Assembly: GCF_006715025.1 (NCBI RefSeq)
Contig: NZ_VFMK01000001.1
Coordinates: 4,588,001-4,652,000 of the forward strand
Length of the DNA: 64,000 bases
Source of the DNA: Serratia fonticola
Lineage (GTDB): Bacteria; Pseudomonadota; Gammaproteobacteria; Enterobacterales; Enterobacteriaceae
Direction: 5' to 3'
Numbering within the stretch: position 1 is the stretch's first letter; each line of letters starts with the position of its first letter. Below are positions 23,519-32,340 of the stretch, piece after piece. Made by a program: the position numbers and the translations under genes. The notes below the pieces were generated by a model, which saw only the letters and a program-made list of their open reading frames with translations, ran no database searches and had not been told where the DNA came from.

Positions 23519-24823
23519 TTACGCTTGTTGAGTCTGGTTCATCAGCTCGCTGAAGGTAGTCGCTTTTTCAGTGACTTTGGCTTTAGCCAACAGGGCTTCA
23601 ACCGCCTGTTCTTCCAGGGCAACGTTACGCATATTGTTCATCAGCTCTTTGTTTTTGCTGTAGAACTCAATAACTTCGCTCGGATCTTCGTAGGCAGAAG
23701 CCATTTCTTCGATCAGGGCTTTAACGCGGTCTTCGTCGGCTTTCAGATCGTTGGTGCTGATCACTTCGCCCAACAGCAGGCCAACCACAACGCGACGTTT
23801 AGCCTGCTCTTCGAACAGTTCGCGAGGCAATTCCAACGCTTGCTTCTCGTTGCCACCGAAGCGCTGTGCAGCCTGACGGCGCAGAACGTCGATTTCGCCG
23901 TCGATCAGTGCCGCTGGCACGTCGATTTCGTTAGCGCTGACCAGGCCGTCGATTGCCTGAGACTTGATGCGGTTGCGCACAGCACCTTTCAGTTCGCGTT
24001 CCATGTTCTTACGCACTTCAGCACGCAGACCAGCGATAGAACCATCAGCCACGCCGAAACGTTTGATGAATTCTTCAGTCAGTTCTGGCAATTCGCGCAC
24101 TTCAACTTTCTTCAGCACGATAGCGAACTTGGCCGCTTTCCCTTTCAGGTTTTCTGCGTGGTAATCTTCTGGGAAGTTGACGTCGATGGTGAACTCTTCA
24201 CCCGCCTTGTGACCCACCAGACCTTCTTCGAAGCCTGGGATCATGCGGCCCTGGCCCATAGCCAGAACGAAATCAGCAGCTTTACCACCTTCGAACTCTT
24301 CACCATCGATAGAACCGGAGAAATCAACGGTCACACGATCTTCTGCAGTCACAGCGGCGTCAGTTTCTTTCCAGGTTGCCTGCTGCTTACGCAGGGTTTC
24401 CAGCATGGTATCAACATCAGCGTCGTTAACTTCAACAACCGGTTTTTCAACCTCGATGTTTTCCAGGCCTTTCAGCTCAACTTCTGGATAGACTTCGAAT
24501 TCTACGGAGAAAGCGAAATCTGCGCCTTCTTTATACTCGCCCGGGACATAGTTTGGTGCGCCAGCCGGGTTAATTTTTTCTTTGATGATGGCGTCAACAA
24601 AGTTGCGCTGCATCAGATCGCCCAGCACGTCCTGACGGACAGAAGCGCCATAACGCTGTTCAACGATGTTCATCGGCACTTTGCCTTTACGGAAACCGTC
24701 GATACGTACGCTTTTTGCTGCGTTGATCAGCTCTTTCTTCACCGCCTGATTGATAACATCAGCGGGTACAGTAATAGAGAGACGGCGCCCAAGGCCTTGA
24801 GTGGTTTCTACTGAAACTTGCAT
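23519..24823 (-). CDS. tig: Trigger factor
   Basis: The 434-residue ribosome-associated chaperone binds nascent chains at the exit tunnel. Its ribosome-binding loop is GFRKGKVP (43-50). The FKBP-type prolyl isomerase domain spans about 150-245 (VTVDFSGSIDGEEFEGGKAADFVLAMGQGRMIPGFEEGLVG), and the rest is the chaperone body. Length is close to the E. coli protein (432). It precedes clpP on the same strand with separate transcription signals. A long open frame lies antisense to it but is a codon-bias shadow. Confidence 0.98.
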   Translation of the reverse strand: MQVSVETTQGLGRRLSITVPADVINQAVKKELINAAKSVRIDGFRKGKVPMNIVEQRYGASVRQDVLGDLMQRNFVDAIIKEKINPAGAPNYVPGEYKEGADFAFSVEFEVYPEVELKGLENIEVEKPVVEVNDADVDTMLETLRKQQATWKETDAAVTAEDRVTVDFSGSIDGEEFEGGKAADFVLAMGQGRMIPGFEEGLVGHKAGEEFTIDVNFPEDYHAENLKGKAAKFAIVLKKVEVRELPELTEEFIKRFGVADGSIAGLRAEVRKNMERELKGAVRNRIKSQAIDGLVSANEIDVPAALIDGEIDVLRRQAAQRFGGNEKQALELPRELFEEQAKRRVVVGLLLGEVISTNDLKADEDRVKALIEEMASAYEDPSEVIEFYSKNKELMNNMRNVALEEQAVEALLAKAKVTEKATTFSELMNQTQQA

Positions 24824-25089
24824 CTTGTTACCTCAAAAAAATCACAGTGCTCGGTCAACTCCGTTCCAAGAACCAGGACGGCTACATTAAAAACCGAGTT
24901 CCCTGCTGTCGAGAGCGTCCCGAAACCATTCCGGAAAAATAAGACGCGACATTATAGCGGCGCAAACGTAGCGAGTCGAGGATGGCAAGGTGGCACTGGC
25001 GCGTTAAAACTCACACTTTTGCCGGTTTCCCGCCCAAATACCTTGATACCTCGGCCATCGGCGCTGCATTCCCCATTGGCTTTGTCATC
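24824..25089. other. Intergenic region bolA-tig with no gene
   Basis: The roughly 360 bp between tig and bolA hold no credible gene. The bolA terminator occupies 25090-25118. The tig promoter is expected in 24830-24960, but no clear -35/-10 pair was picked out. Confidence 0.6.
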
Positions 25090-25118
25090 GTCAAAAACAA
25101 AACGGCCCGAAGGCCGTT
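25090..25118 (-). terminator. Terminator of bolA
   Basis: A 7 bp stem with a cgaa loop (aacggcc 25101-25107, ggccgtt 25112-25118) is followed on the minus strand by TTGTTTTT. It lies 68 bp after the bolA stop. Confidence 0.75.
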
Positions 25119-25185
25119 GCAAAATTCGTCAGTAGTAATACCTTAAATCAAGGTGAAAGTTCCACTGATACCGTAAATTTTAGAC

Positions 25186-25500
25186 TTAGGCCAACGTCCC
25201 AGCCCCACGGCAAGGTGGTGAAGCCGGGACCGTATCCTGTAGCCCTTCCCACTCTTTGACCGTATAGGTATGCAAAGCCAACGCATGTACGCCGTCCGCC
25301 AACTCTTCTGCCAACACCGCATAGATAGAGCGATGTCGGGTCAGGAAACGTTCACCAACAAAGTGATCGCTGACCAATACCACCTTGAAATGGCTTTCTG
25401 ACCCCGCCGGAACGTTATGACGATAACTTTCATCAACCACTTCCAGATACGCGGGCTCAAATGCCGCCCTCAACTTTGCTTCTATTTGCTCGCGAATCAT
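25186..25500 (-). CDS. bolA: BolA family regulator and iron-sulfur partner
   Basis: The 104-residue protein has the BolA fold with the conserved ESYRHNVPAGSESHFKVVLVS and HALALHTYTVKEWE; the last holds the His that helps bind a [2Fe-2S] cluster with monothiol glutaredoxin. In E. coli BolA affects cell shape and biofilm genes in stationary phase. The start at 25500 follows a strong AGGAGGAGG ribosome site; an earlier in-frame ATG at 25521 would place that site inside the gene. It is divergent from yajG. Confidence 0.96.
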   Translation of the reverse strand: MIREQIEAKLRAAFEPAYLEVVDESYRHNVPAGSESHFKVVLVSDHFVGERFLTRHRSIYAVLAEELADGVHALALHTYTVKEWEGLQDTVPASPPCRGAGTLA

Positions 25501-25671
25501 AGAACCTCCTCCTTCCAACACCGGCAGTCTACCTCAATAGTAGTCGGTTTTGCCCTGGCTAGAATGCTCAAGATGTAAAACTCCGTACTCAGTGATGAAA
25601 AAAAAACCAACATTGTGCACACCTTGAGGCTTATCTGATTGAGACGAACAATAAAGCCTGTTTTTATTCCC

Positions 25672-25693
25672 GTTGAGTAAAAATTTACTCAAC
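25672..25693. promoter_or_regulatory. Perfect 22 bp palindrome between bolA and yajG
   Basis: Arms gttgagtaaa and tttactcaac, 10 bp each, flank two A residues, giving perfect two-fold symmetry. It lies 172 bp upstream of bolA and 180 bp upstream of yajG. It looks like an operator for a dimeric regulator rather than a terminator, since no T tract follows. The rest of 25501-25873 shows no gene. Confidence 0.45.
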
Positions 25694-25873
25694 AACCATG
25701 TTCAACACTTCCCCCCGTTGACGGCAATGCTATGATGGCAACAATTTTGTTGTTAACTCTAGCGCTTTGATTACCAAGCACCCCTAGTGATACCCAATAA
25801 ATTTCGGTTACAGCCAGTTCTGCTCTAACCTGGGATCGGTTGGGTCTAAAACCACGATTAATGAGACAGTCAT

Positions 25874-26452
25874 ATGTTAAAAAAAATTTGTCTTCCCCTG
25901 CTGGCTGCATTGATGCTCGCTGGCTGTGCCACTAGCACCAATACCCTGAATGTGACCCCGAAGATCGTACTGCCACAGCAGGATCCCACCCTGCAAGGCG
26001 TTACCATCAGCATTAACGGGGCTGACCAACGCCCAGACCAGGCGTTGGCAAAAGTGAACCGTGATGGACAACTGATTACCCTGACACCTTCTCGCGATTT
26101 GCGCTTCCTGCTGCAGGAAGTCCTGGAGAAACAGATGGGCGCACGTGGCTATATGATTGGCCCGGCTGGCGCGGTGGATCTGCAGATCGTCGTGAACACG
26201 CTGTTTGCCAACGTATCCGAAGGCAACCTGCGTTATAACATCACTACCAAAGCGGACATTTCCATCATTGCCCAGGCGAAGAACGGCAACAAGCAGGTGA
26301 AAAACTACCGTTCAACCTATAACGTGCAGGGAGCCTTTACCGCTTCTAACGACAAAATCACCGACGCGGTCAATACCGTACTGGGTGATGTTATTGCCGA
26401 TATGGCGCAAGACACCAGCGTCAATGAGTTTATCAAGCAAAACGCACGTTAA
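25874..26452 (+). CDS. yajG: YajG family lipoprotein
   Basis: The 192-residue product begins with a lipoprotein signal (MLKKICLPLLAALMLAGC, lipobox LAGC, Cys18) and has Ala at +2, so outer-membrane sorting is likely. The mature domain carries NTLNVTPKIVLPQQDPTLQG and VDLQIVVNTLFANVSEGNLRYNI, as in the YajG family. No function is established. In E. coli yajG is also followed directly by ampG, and here the gap to the ampG ATG is 57 bp. The pair probably forms an operon. Confidence 0.93.
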   Translation: MLKKICLPLLAALMLAGCATSTNTLNVTPKIVLPQQDPTLQGVTISINGADQRPDQALAKVNRDGQLITLTPSRDLRFLLQEVLEKQMGARGYMIGPAGAVDLQIVVNTLFANVSEGNLRYNITTKADISIIAQAKNGNKQVKNYRSTYNVQGAFTASNDKITDAVNTVLGDVIADMAQDTSVNEFIKQNAR

Positions 26453-26509
26453 TCGGTTTCAAATGCCTTGTGCTACCCGGTCTGGCCGGGTAGCGCAGAC
26501 AAGGATCTC

Positions 26510-27988
26510 ATGTCAAAACAGTATCTGAATATATTCACCCAGCGTAACTCCATTATCCTTCTGATTCTGGGTTTTGCCTCGGGTCTGCCGCTGGCCTTGA
26601 CCTCCGGTACGCTGCAAGCCTGGATGACCGTCGAAAACATCGATCTGAAAACCATTGGCATCTTCTCACTGGTGGGACAGGCCTATGTGTTCAAATTCCT
26701 CTGGTCACCGTTTATGGACCGTTACACCCCGTCATTTTTGGGACGGCGGCGTGGCTGGTTATTAATTAGCCAGCTGTTATTGATCGTGGCCATCGTAGCC
26801 ATGGGGTTTATGAATCCGGCGCAGCATTTGTGGTGGCTGGCTGCCCTGGCGGTGTTGGTCGCTTTCTGTTCCGCCTCGCAGGATATCGTTTTTGACGCTT
26901 ACAAGACCGATCTGTTGACAGCCGAGGAACGCGGGGCCGGTGCGGCCGTTTCAGTTCTGGGGTATCGCCTGGCGATGTTGGTTTCGGGGGGATTGGCGTT
27001 ATGGCTGGCCGATCGTTATCTTGGCTGGCAAGCCACCTACTGGTTGATGGCCGTCCTGATGCTGATCGGCGTCATCGCGACCTTGATGGCTCCGGAACCT
27101 AACGACAGCATTCCCGCTCCGCGGACCATGGAACAGGCAGTCGTCGCCCCATTGCGCGATTTCTTCGCCCGTAATAATGCCTGGTTGATCCTGCTGCTGA
27201 TCGTGATGTACAAAATGGGCGATGCTTTCGCCGGTAGCTTGAGCACCACCTTCCTGATCCGTGGCGTAGGATTCGACGCTGGCGAGGTTGGGCTGGTCAA
27301 CAAAACGTTAGGTTTGTTTGCCACGATTGTCGGCGCCTTGTTCGGCGGCGCGTTAATGCAACGCCTTAGCCTGTTCCGCGCCTTGATGCTGTTCGGCATT
27401 CTGCAGGCGGTTTCCAATATTGGTTACTGGTTGCTGGCGATCACCGATAAAAATATCCTCTCCATGGGCAGTGCCATTTTCCTGGAGAACCTCTGCGGCG
27501 GCATGGGCACAGCGGCGTTTGTCGCCCTGCTGATGACACTGTGCAATAAATCTTTCTCCGCCACCCAGTTTGCCTTGCTCTCGGCGCTCTCCGCCGTGGG
27601 GAGGGTCTATGTCGGGCCCATCGCCGGTTGGTTTGTCGAAGCTCACGGCTGGCCGCTGTTCTATCTGTTTTCCATCGTGGCAGCCCTGCCAGGATTGCTG
27701 CTGTTGGCCATCTGTCGCCAGACGCTGGAATACACGCAAAAAACCGACAACTTTATGCCACGCACAGAGTTCCGCGATGCCTATCGCTGGGCGCTACGTC
27801 TGCTGACGGCGGGCTGTTCATTGCTTGGCATTTGGCTCCTGCTGCTGATCACCAACGCGCTTGCCTGGACCCAATGGCCAGATCTTGCCGTACAGATACT
27901 GCAAATGGGGGCGCTGTTAAGCCTGATAGGGATCGTCATGGGCAGCCTGCTGGACTACCTTGCGCTACGTCGAACCCAATTAGCCTGA
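26510..27988 (+). CDS. ampG: Anhydromuropeptide permease AmpG
   Basis: The 492-residue inner-membrane transporter of the major facilitator type imports GlcNAc-anhydro-muropeptides for cell wall recycling; its cargo influences AmpR and beta-lactamase induction. The N-terminus SKQYLNIFTQRNSIILLILGFASGLPLALTSGTLQAWM and the repeated helices with GRRRGWLLISQ match the family. ATG at 26510 begins this conserved region and follows CAAGGATCTC; the upstream in-frame extension is not conserved. It is downstream of yajG and ends at a strong palindromic terminator. Confidence 0.96.
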   Translation: MSKQYLNIFTQRNSIILLILGFASGLPLALTSGTLQAWMTVENIDLKTIGIFSLVGQAYVFKFLWSPFMDRYTPSFLGRRRGWLLISQLLLIVAIVAMGFMNPAQHLWWLAALAVLVAFCSASQDIVFDAYKTDLLTAEERGAGAAVSVLGYRLAMLVSGGLALWLADRYLGWQATYWLMAVLMLIGVIATLMAPEPNDSIPAPRTMEQAVVAPLRDFFARNNAWLILLLIVMYKMGDAFAGSLSTTFLIRGVGFDAGEVGLVNKTLGLFATIVGALFGGALMQRLSLFRALMLFGILQAVSNIGYWLLAITDKNILSMGSAIFLENLCGGMGTAAFVALLMTLCNKSFSATQFALLSALSAVGRVYVGPIAGWFVEAHGWPLFYLFSIVAALPGLLLLAICRQTLEYTQKTDNFMPRTEFRDAYRWALRLLTAGCSLLGIWLLLLITNALAWTQWPDLAVQILQMGALLSLIGIVMGSLLDYLALRRTQLA

Positions 27989-28024
27989 TTTTTTGTCGGC
28001 CGATAAAATATCGGCCGACAAAAA
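27989..28024 (+). terminator. Terminator of yajG-ampG
   Basis: A 14 bp perfect stem (27991-28004 with 28010-28023) carries its own T and A tracts at the ends. It starts directly after the ampG stop codon. Confidence 0.8.
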
Positions 28025-28431
28025 TGCATCAGAGAAATGAATTTATTTCGTTGAAAAAATTATATTGCCGCTAAAGTTATTTTTTTACCTGAGTAATACA
28101 CTAGGAAATAAAATTATCTTCACCTTTAAAGAACAATTATTTTACATTAAATAAACCTTTCCCACGGCTTTAAAATCGGAATCGCTTTATGTATCGCCCT
28201 GCATACCGTTGGTTTTCCTTGATATAGCGCAAACCCGGAACGATTCAGCCCGCCAACACGTTGTTGCCATTAGTAAATTGTCACGTAACGTTACATCTGT
28301 GACCCCCTTAACAGAAAGTGTCAACAAGCCGCTGACACTCCCTTAAGTATGTTTACAGTACTGCAACCTTCCCGTAAAATGCCCGCACACATGAAACGAC
28401 AATATAGAGCCTTTGTAATTGAGGTCGTTAG
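28025..28431. promoter_or_regulatory. Upstream region of the cyo operon, no gene
   Basis: About 400 AT-rich bp between the ampG terminator and cyoA hold no credible gene. A 10 bp palindrome gtaacgttac is at 28285-28294. ArcA and FNR control the operon in E. coli, but I did not find a site I would defend. A GAGG ribosome site is at 28420-28423, just ahead of the cyoA ATG. Confidence 0.5.
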
Positions 28432-29385
28432 ATGAGACTTAAGAAATACAATAAAAGTATTGGGATGTTGTCCTTAATTGTCGCCACTGTCATGCTCAGC
28501 GGTTGCAATATGGTTCTGATGAATCCCAAAGGAGCAATAGGTGTTGAACAACGGACACTGATCCTCACGGCAATCGGCTTGATGCTGATCGTTGTGGTGC
28601 CAGTGATCTTCATGGCGTTTACCTTTGCCTGGAAGTTTCGTGCTTCCAACAAGAGCGCCAAGTACACGCCAAACTGGTCACACTCCAACAAGATTGAAGC
28701 GGTCGTCTGGACCATTCCCATCATCATCATCGCCATCCTTGGCACCATTACCTGGAAAACCACTCACGCGCTGGACCCATTCAAGCCGATTGTCACCGAC
28801 AAGAAGCCGATGACCATCGAAGTGATGTCGTTGGACTGGAAATGGTTGTTCATCTACCCAGAGCAAGGCATCGCGACGGTTAATGAAGTGGCATTCCCGA
28901 AAGATGTTCCAGTCGAATTCAAGGTCACCTCTAACTCGGTAATGAACTCGTTCTTTATTCCTCAGTTAGGTGGGCAGATTTATGCGATGGCCGGGATGCA
29001 GACCAAACTGCACCTGATCGGCAACGAAGCCGGCAAATACGATGGTATTTCCAGCAGCTTCAGTGGCCGCGGGTTCTCCGGCATGAAATTCACCGCTGTT
29101 GTTACCCCAACCGAAGGCGACTTCGATCAGTGGGTTGCCAAGGTGAAGGAATCTTCCAAGAACCTTAATACCACCGACGACTTTAACAAACTGGCAGAGC
29201 CGAGTGAAAACAACCCGGTCGAGTACTTCTCCAGTGTCAAACCGAATTTGTTCAAAGAAACTATTGGCAAATTCATGGGTGATATGCACATGCACAAAGG
29301 CGCAGAAGCTTCCGCGCACGAAGGTATGGACATGAGCCAGGGTATGGACATGGGTGAACATGCTCACGCCGGAGCCGAGGAATAA
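28432..29385 (+). CDS. cyoA: Cytochrome bo3 ubiquinol oxidase subunit II
   Basis: The 317-residue subunit II has a lipoprotein signal (VATVMLSGC, Cys25), two membrane helices (about 42-65 and 85-110) and a periplasmic cupredoxin-like domain (about 125-255). As expected for quinol oxidases the CuA ligands are absent. The C-terminus (about 286-317) is a Met/His/Asp-rich tail, richer in His and Met than its E. coli counterpart as I recall it. It is first in cyoABCDE. Confidence 0.96.
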   Translation: MRLKKYNKSIGMLSLIVATVMLSGCNMVLMNPKGAIGVEQRTLILTAIGLMLIVVVPVIFMAFTFAWKFRASNKSAKYTPNWSHSNKIEAVVWTIPIIIIAILGTITWKTTHALDPFKPIVTDKKPMTIEVMSLDWKWLFIYPEQGIATVNEVAFPKDVPVEFKVTSNSVMNSFFIPQLGGQIYAMAGMQTKLHLIGNEAGKYDGISSSFSGRGFSGMKFTAVVTPTEGDFDQWVAKVKESSKNLNTTDDFNKLAEPSENNPVEYFSSVKPNLFKETIGKFMGDMHMHKGAEASAHEGMDMSQGMDMGEHAHAGAEE

Positions 29386-29389
29386 TCTG

Positions 29390-31381
29390 ATGTTGGGAAA
29401 ATTAACACTTGATGCGGTTCCGTTGCATGAACCGATCATCATGGTCACCGTTGCTGCAATTATCGTTGGAGGCCTGGCACTGCTGGCGCTGATAACGTAT
29501 CTCGGCAAGTGGAAGTGGCTGTGGAGCGAATGGCTGACCTCTGTTGACCATAAAAAAATCGGTATCATGTATATCATCGTGGCAATCGTTATGTTGCTGC
29601 GTGGTTTTGCTGATGCCATCATGATGCGTAGCCAACAGGCGCTTGCGTCTGCCGGTGAGGCTGGGTTCCTGCCACCGCACCACTACGACCAGATCTTTAC
29701 CGCCCACGGCGTGATCATGATCTTCTTCATGGCGATGCCTTTCGTGGTCGGCCTGATGAACGTTGTAGTGCCCTTGCAAATCGGTGCACGCGACGTTGCC
29801 TTCCCGTTCCTGAACTCCCTGAGCTTCTGGTTCTTCGTGGTTGGCGTGGTGCTGATCAACATCTCGCTGGGTGTCGGTGAGTTCGCACAGACTGGCTGGC
29901 TGGCGTATCCGCCGTTATCGGGTAAAGAATACAGTCCCGGCGTCGGGGTCGATTACTGGATCTGGAGTCTGCAGATTTCCGGTCTGGGTACGCTGTTGAC
30001 CGGTGTGAACTTCTTCGCCACCATCATGAAAATGCGTGCTCCTGGCATGCCGATGATGAAGATGCCTGTCTTCACCTGGGCAGCACTGTGCACCAACGTA
30101 CTGATCATCGTTTCTTTCCCAATTCTGACCGTTACCATCGCGCTGCTGACCCTGGATCGCTATCTGGGTACCCATTTCTTTACCAATGATATGGGCGGCA
30201 ACATGATGATGTACATCAACCTGATTTGGGCCTGGGGCCACCCAGAGGTGTATATCCTGGTTCTGCCAGTGTTCGGTGTGTTCTCTGAAGTCACCGCGAC
30301 CTTCTCGAAGAAACGCCTGTTTGGCTATACCTCACTGGTATGGGCAACCATCGCGATTACCGTTCTGTCGTTTATCGTTTGGCTGCACCACTTCTTCACC
30401 ATGGGGTCAGGCGCGAACGTTAACGCCTTCTTCGGTATCGCCACCATGATCATTTCCATCCCGACCGGGGTGAAAATCTTCAACTGGCTGTTCACCATGT
30501 ATCAGGGCCGTATTCAGTTCAACTCTGCGATGCTGTGGACCGTGGGCTTCATCATCACCTTCTCCATCGGTGGGATGACCGGCGTGCTGCTGGCAGTGCC
30601 GGGGGCAAACTTCGTGCTGCACAACAGCCTGTTCCTGATTGCCCACTTCCATAACGTGATTATCGGCGGTGTGGTGTTCGGCTGTTTCGCAGGCCTGACG
30701 TACTGGTTCCCTAAATCCTTCGGCTTCCGTCTGAATGAAACCTGGGGTATCCGTGCATTCTGGTTCTGGATTATCGGCTTCTTCATTGCCTTCATGCCGC
30801 TGTACGCACTGGGCTTTATGGGGATGACCCGCCGTATCAGCCAGAATATCAATCCTGAGTTCCACCCACTGCTGCTGGTTGCTGCGGGCGGTGCGGCGCT
30901 GATTGCCTGCGGTATTCTGTGCCAGCTGATTCAGATTTACGTCAGTATCCGCGATCGCGAACAGAACCGTGATCTGACCGGTGACCCATGGGGTGCGCGT
31001 ACGCTGGAGTGGTCAACCTCTTCTCCACCACCGTTCTATAACTTCGCTGTTGTGCCAGAAATTCACGACCGTGATGCATTCTGGGATATGAAAGAGAAAG
31101 GCGAAGCTTATAAAAAACCCGCTAAATATGAGCCGATTCATATGCCGAAGAATACCGGTGCCGGCGTGATTATTGCTGGCTTCAGCCTGGTATTTGGTTT
31201 CGCGATGATCTGGGACATCTGGTGGATGGCGATTGCCGGCTTCGCAGGCATGATCGTTACCTGGATCGTCAAGAGCTTCGATCAGGATGTTGATTACTAT
31301 GTGCAGGTTGATGAGATCGAGCGCATTGAAAACCAACATTATGAACAAATCAGCAAAGCAGGCGTGAAACATGTCAACTGA
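29390..31381 (+). CDS. cyoB: Cytochrome bo3 ubiquinol oxidase subunit I
   Basis: The 663-residue catalytic subunit reduces oxygen to water at a heme o3-CuB centre and pumps protons across the inner membrane. Visible signatures are HGVIMIFFMAMPF (heme b ligand), WGHPEVYILVLP (CuB His cross-linked to Tyr), HHFFT (CuB ligands) and AHFHNVIIGG (heme ligands). Length equals the E. coli subunit. ATG at 29390 follows the cyoA stop by 4 bp. An earlier in-frame ATG lies within cyoA and would add a non-conserved 12 residues. It overlaps cyoC by 11 bp. Confidence 0.98.
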   Translation: MLGKLTLDAVPLHEPIIMVTVAAIIVGGLALLALITYLGKWKWLWSEWLTSVDHKKIGIMYIIVAIVMLLRGFADAIMMRSQQALASAGEAGFLPPHHYDQIFTAHGVIMIFFMAMPFVVGLMNVVVPLQIGARDVAFPFLNSLSFWFFVVGVVLINISLGVGEFAQTGWLAYPPLSGKEYSPGVGVDYWIWSLQISGLGTLLTGVNFFATIMKMRAPGMPMMKMPVFTWAALCTNVLIIVSFPILTVTIALLTLDRYLGTHFFTNDMGGNMMMYINLIWAWGHPEVYILVLPVFGVFSEVTATFSKKRLFGYTSLVWATIAITVLSFIVWLHHFFTMGSGANVNAFFGIATMIISIPTGVKIFNWLFTMYQGRIQFNSAMLWTVGFIITFSIGGMTGVLLAVPGANFVLHNSLFLIAHFHNVIIGGVVFGCFAGLTYWFPKSFGFRLNETWGIRAFWFWIIGFFIAFMPLYALGFMGMTRRISQNINPEFHPLLLVAAGGAALIACGILCQLIQIYVSIRDREQNRDLTGDPWGARTLEWSTSSPPPFYNFAVVPEIHDRDAFWDMKEKGEAYKKPAKYEPIHMPKNTGAGVIIAGFSLVFGFAMIWDIWWMAIAGFAGMIVTWIVKSFDQDVDYYVQVDEIERIENQHYEQISKAGVKHVN

Positions 31382-31988
31382 TACTCTGACTAACCATCAT
31401 AGCGCAGCCCATGCAGAGCATGGGCACCACGATGCAGGGGAAACCAAGGTCTTCGGATTCTGGATTTACCTGATGAGCGACTGTATTTTGTTTGCGAGCT
31501 TGTTCGCGACTTATGCAGTTCTGGTGAACGGGACCGCTGGCGGTCCCTCTGGGAAAGATATCTTCGACCTGAAATTCGTTCTGGTTGAAACTTTCCTGCT
31601 GCTGTTCAGCTCCATCACCTACGGTATGGCGATGATCGGCATGAACAAGGGCAAGATTGGCAGCGTTAATACCTGGCTGTTCCTGACCTTCCTGTTCGGC
31701 CTGGGCTTCGTGGCGATGGAAATCTATGAATTCCATCACCTGATCGCTGAAGGGTTTGGCCCGGATCGCAGTGCGTTCCTCTCCAGCTTCTTTGCGCTGG
31801 TGGGTACCCACGGTCTGCACGTCACCACCGGTCTGATCTGGATCATCATCATGATGATTCAGGTGAGCAAACGGGGTCTGAACCCAACCAATAAAACCCG
31901 TCTGATGTGTCTGAGCCTGTTCTGGCACTTCCTGGACGTGGTCTGGATCTGCGTATTTACCGTTGTCTACCTGCTGGGGGTTATGTAA
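31371..31988 (+). CDS. cyoC: Cytochrome bo3 ubiquinol oxidase subunit III
   Basis: The 205-residue inner-membrane subunit has five membrane helices and the heme-copper oxidase subunit III motifs VFGFWIYLMSDCILFASLFATY near the start and HGLHVTTGLIWI near residue 145. A His-rich N-terminal segment (HHSAAHAEHGHHDAGE) precedes the first helix. It stabilises the complex and has no metal centre. It overlaps cyoB by 11 bp and shares one base with the cyoD start (TAATG), so the genes are tightly coupled. Confidence 0.97.
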   Translation: MSTDTLTNHHSAAHAEHGHHDAGETKVFGFWIYLMSDCILFASLFATYAVLVNGTAGGPSGKDIFDLKFVLVETFLLLFSSITYGMAMIGMNKGKIGSVNTWLFLTFLFGLGFVAMEIYEFHHLIAEGFGPDRSAFLSSFFALVGTHGLHVTTGLIWIIIMMIQVSKRGLNPTNKTRLMCLSLFWHFLDVVWICVFTVVYLLGVM

Positions 31989-32326
31989 TGAGCCATTCAT
32001 CCCATGAAACCTCTCACGGCGGCGCAAGCCATGGCAGCGTGAAGTCATACCTGGTCGGCTTTATCCTGTCGATCATCCTGACGGTAATTCCATTTGCGAT
32101 GGTGATGAGCGGCTCAGCCTCTCACTCTACCATCCTGGCGGTTGTGGTCGGCATGGCAGTTATCCAGGTGATCGTTCACCTGGTTTACTTCCTGCACATG
32201 AACACTTCATCGGAAGAGCGCTGGAACCTGGTGGCATTGCTGTTCACCGCTATGATCATCGGTATCGTTGTTGTGGGTTCACTCTGGATTATGTACAACC
32301 TCAACATCAATATGATGGTCGATTAA
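31988..32326 (+). CDS. cyoD: Cytochrome bo3 ubiquinol oxidase subunit IV
   Basis: The 112-residue subunit has a His/Ser-rich N-terminus (MSHSSHETSHGGASHGS) and three membrane helices (about 20-40, 47-66 and 78-103), with VIQVIVHLVYFLHMNTSSEERWN in the second. It helps assemble the CuB site in subunit I. The ATG at 31988 overlaps the cyoC stop by one base. The frame is open further upstream inside cyoC, but that part does not resemble subunit IV. Confidence 0.96.
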   Translation: MSHSSHETSHGGASHGSVKSYLVGFILSIILTVIPFAMVMSGSASHSTILAVVVGMAVIQVIVHLVYFLHMNTSSEERWNLVALLFTAMIIGIVVVGSLWIMYNLNINMMVD

Positions 32327-32340
32327 GAGCAGAGCTGGAC

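Noticed and set aside
23492..24814. Long open frame antisense to tig
   Set aside because: It mirrors codon bias of tig on the other strand, gives a His/Phe-rich nonsense protein and has no ribosome site. Similar shadows occur opposite ppiD and lon.
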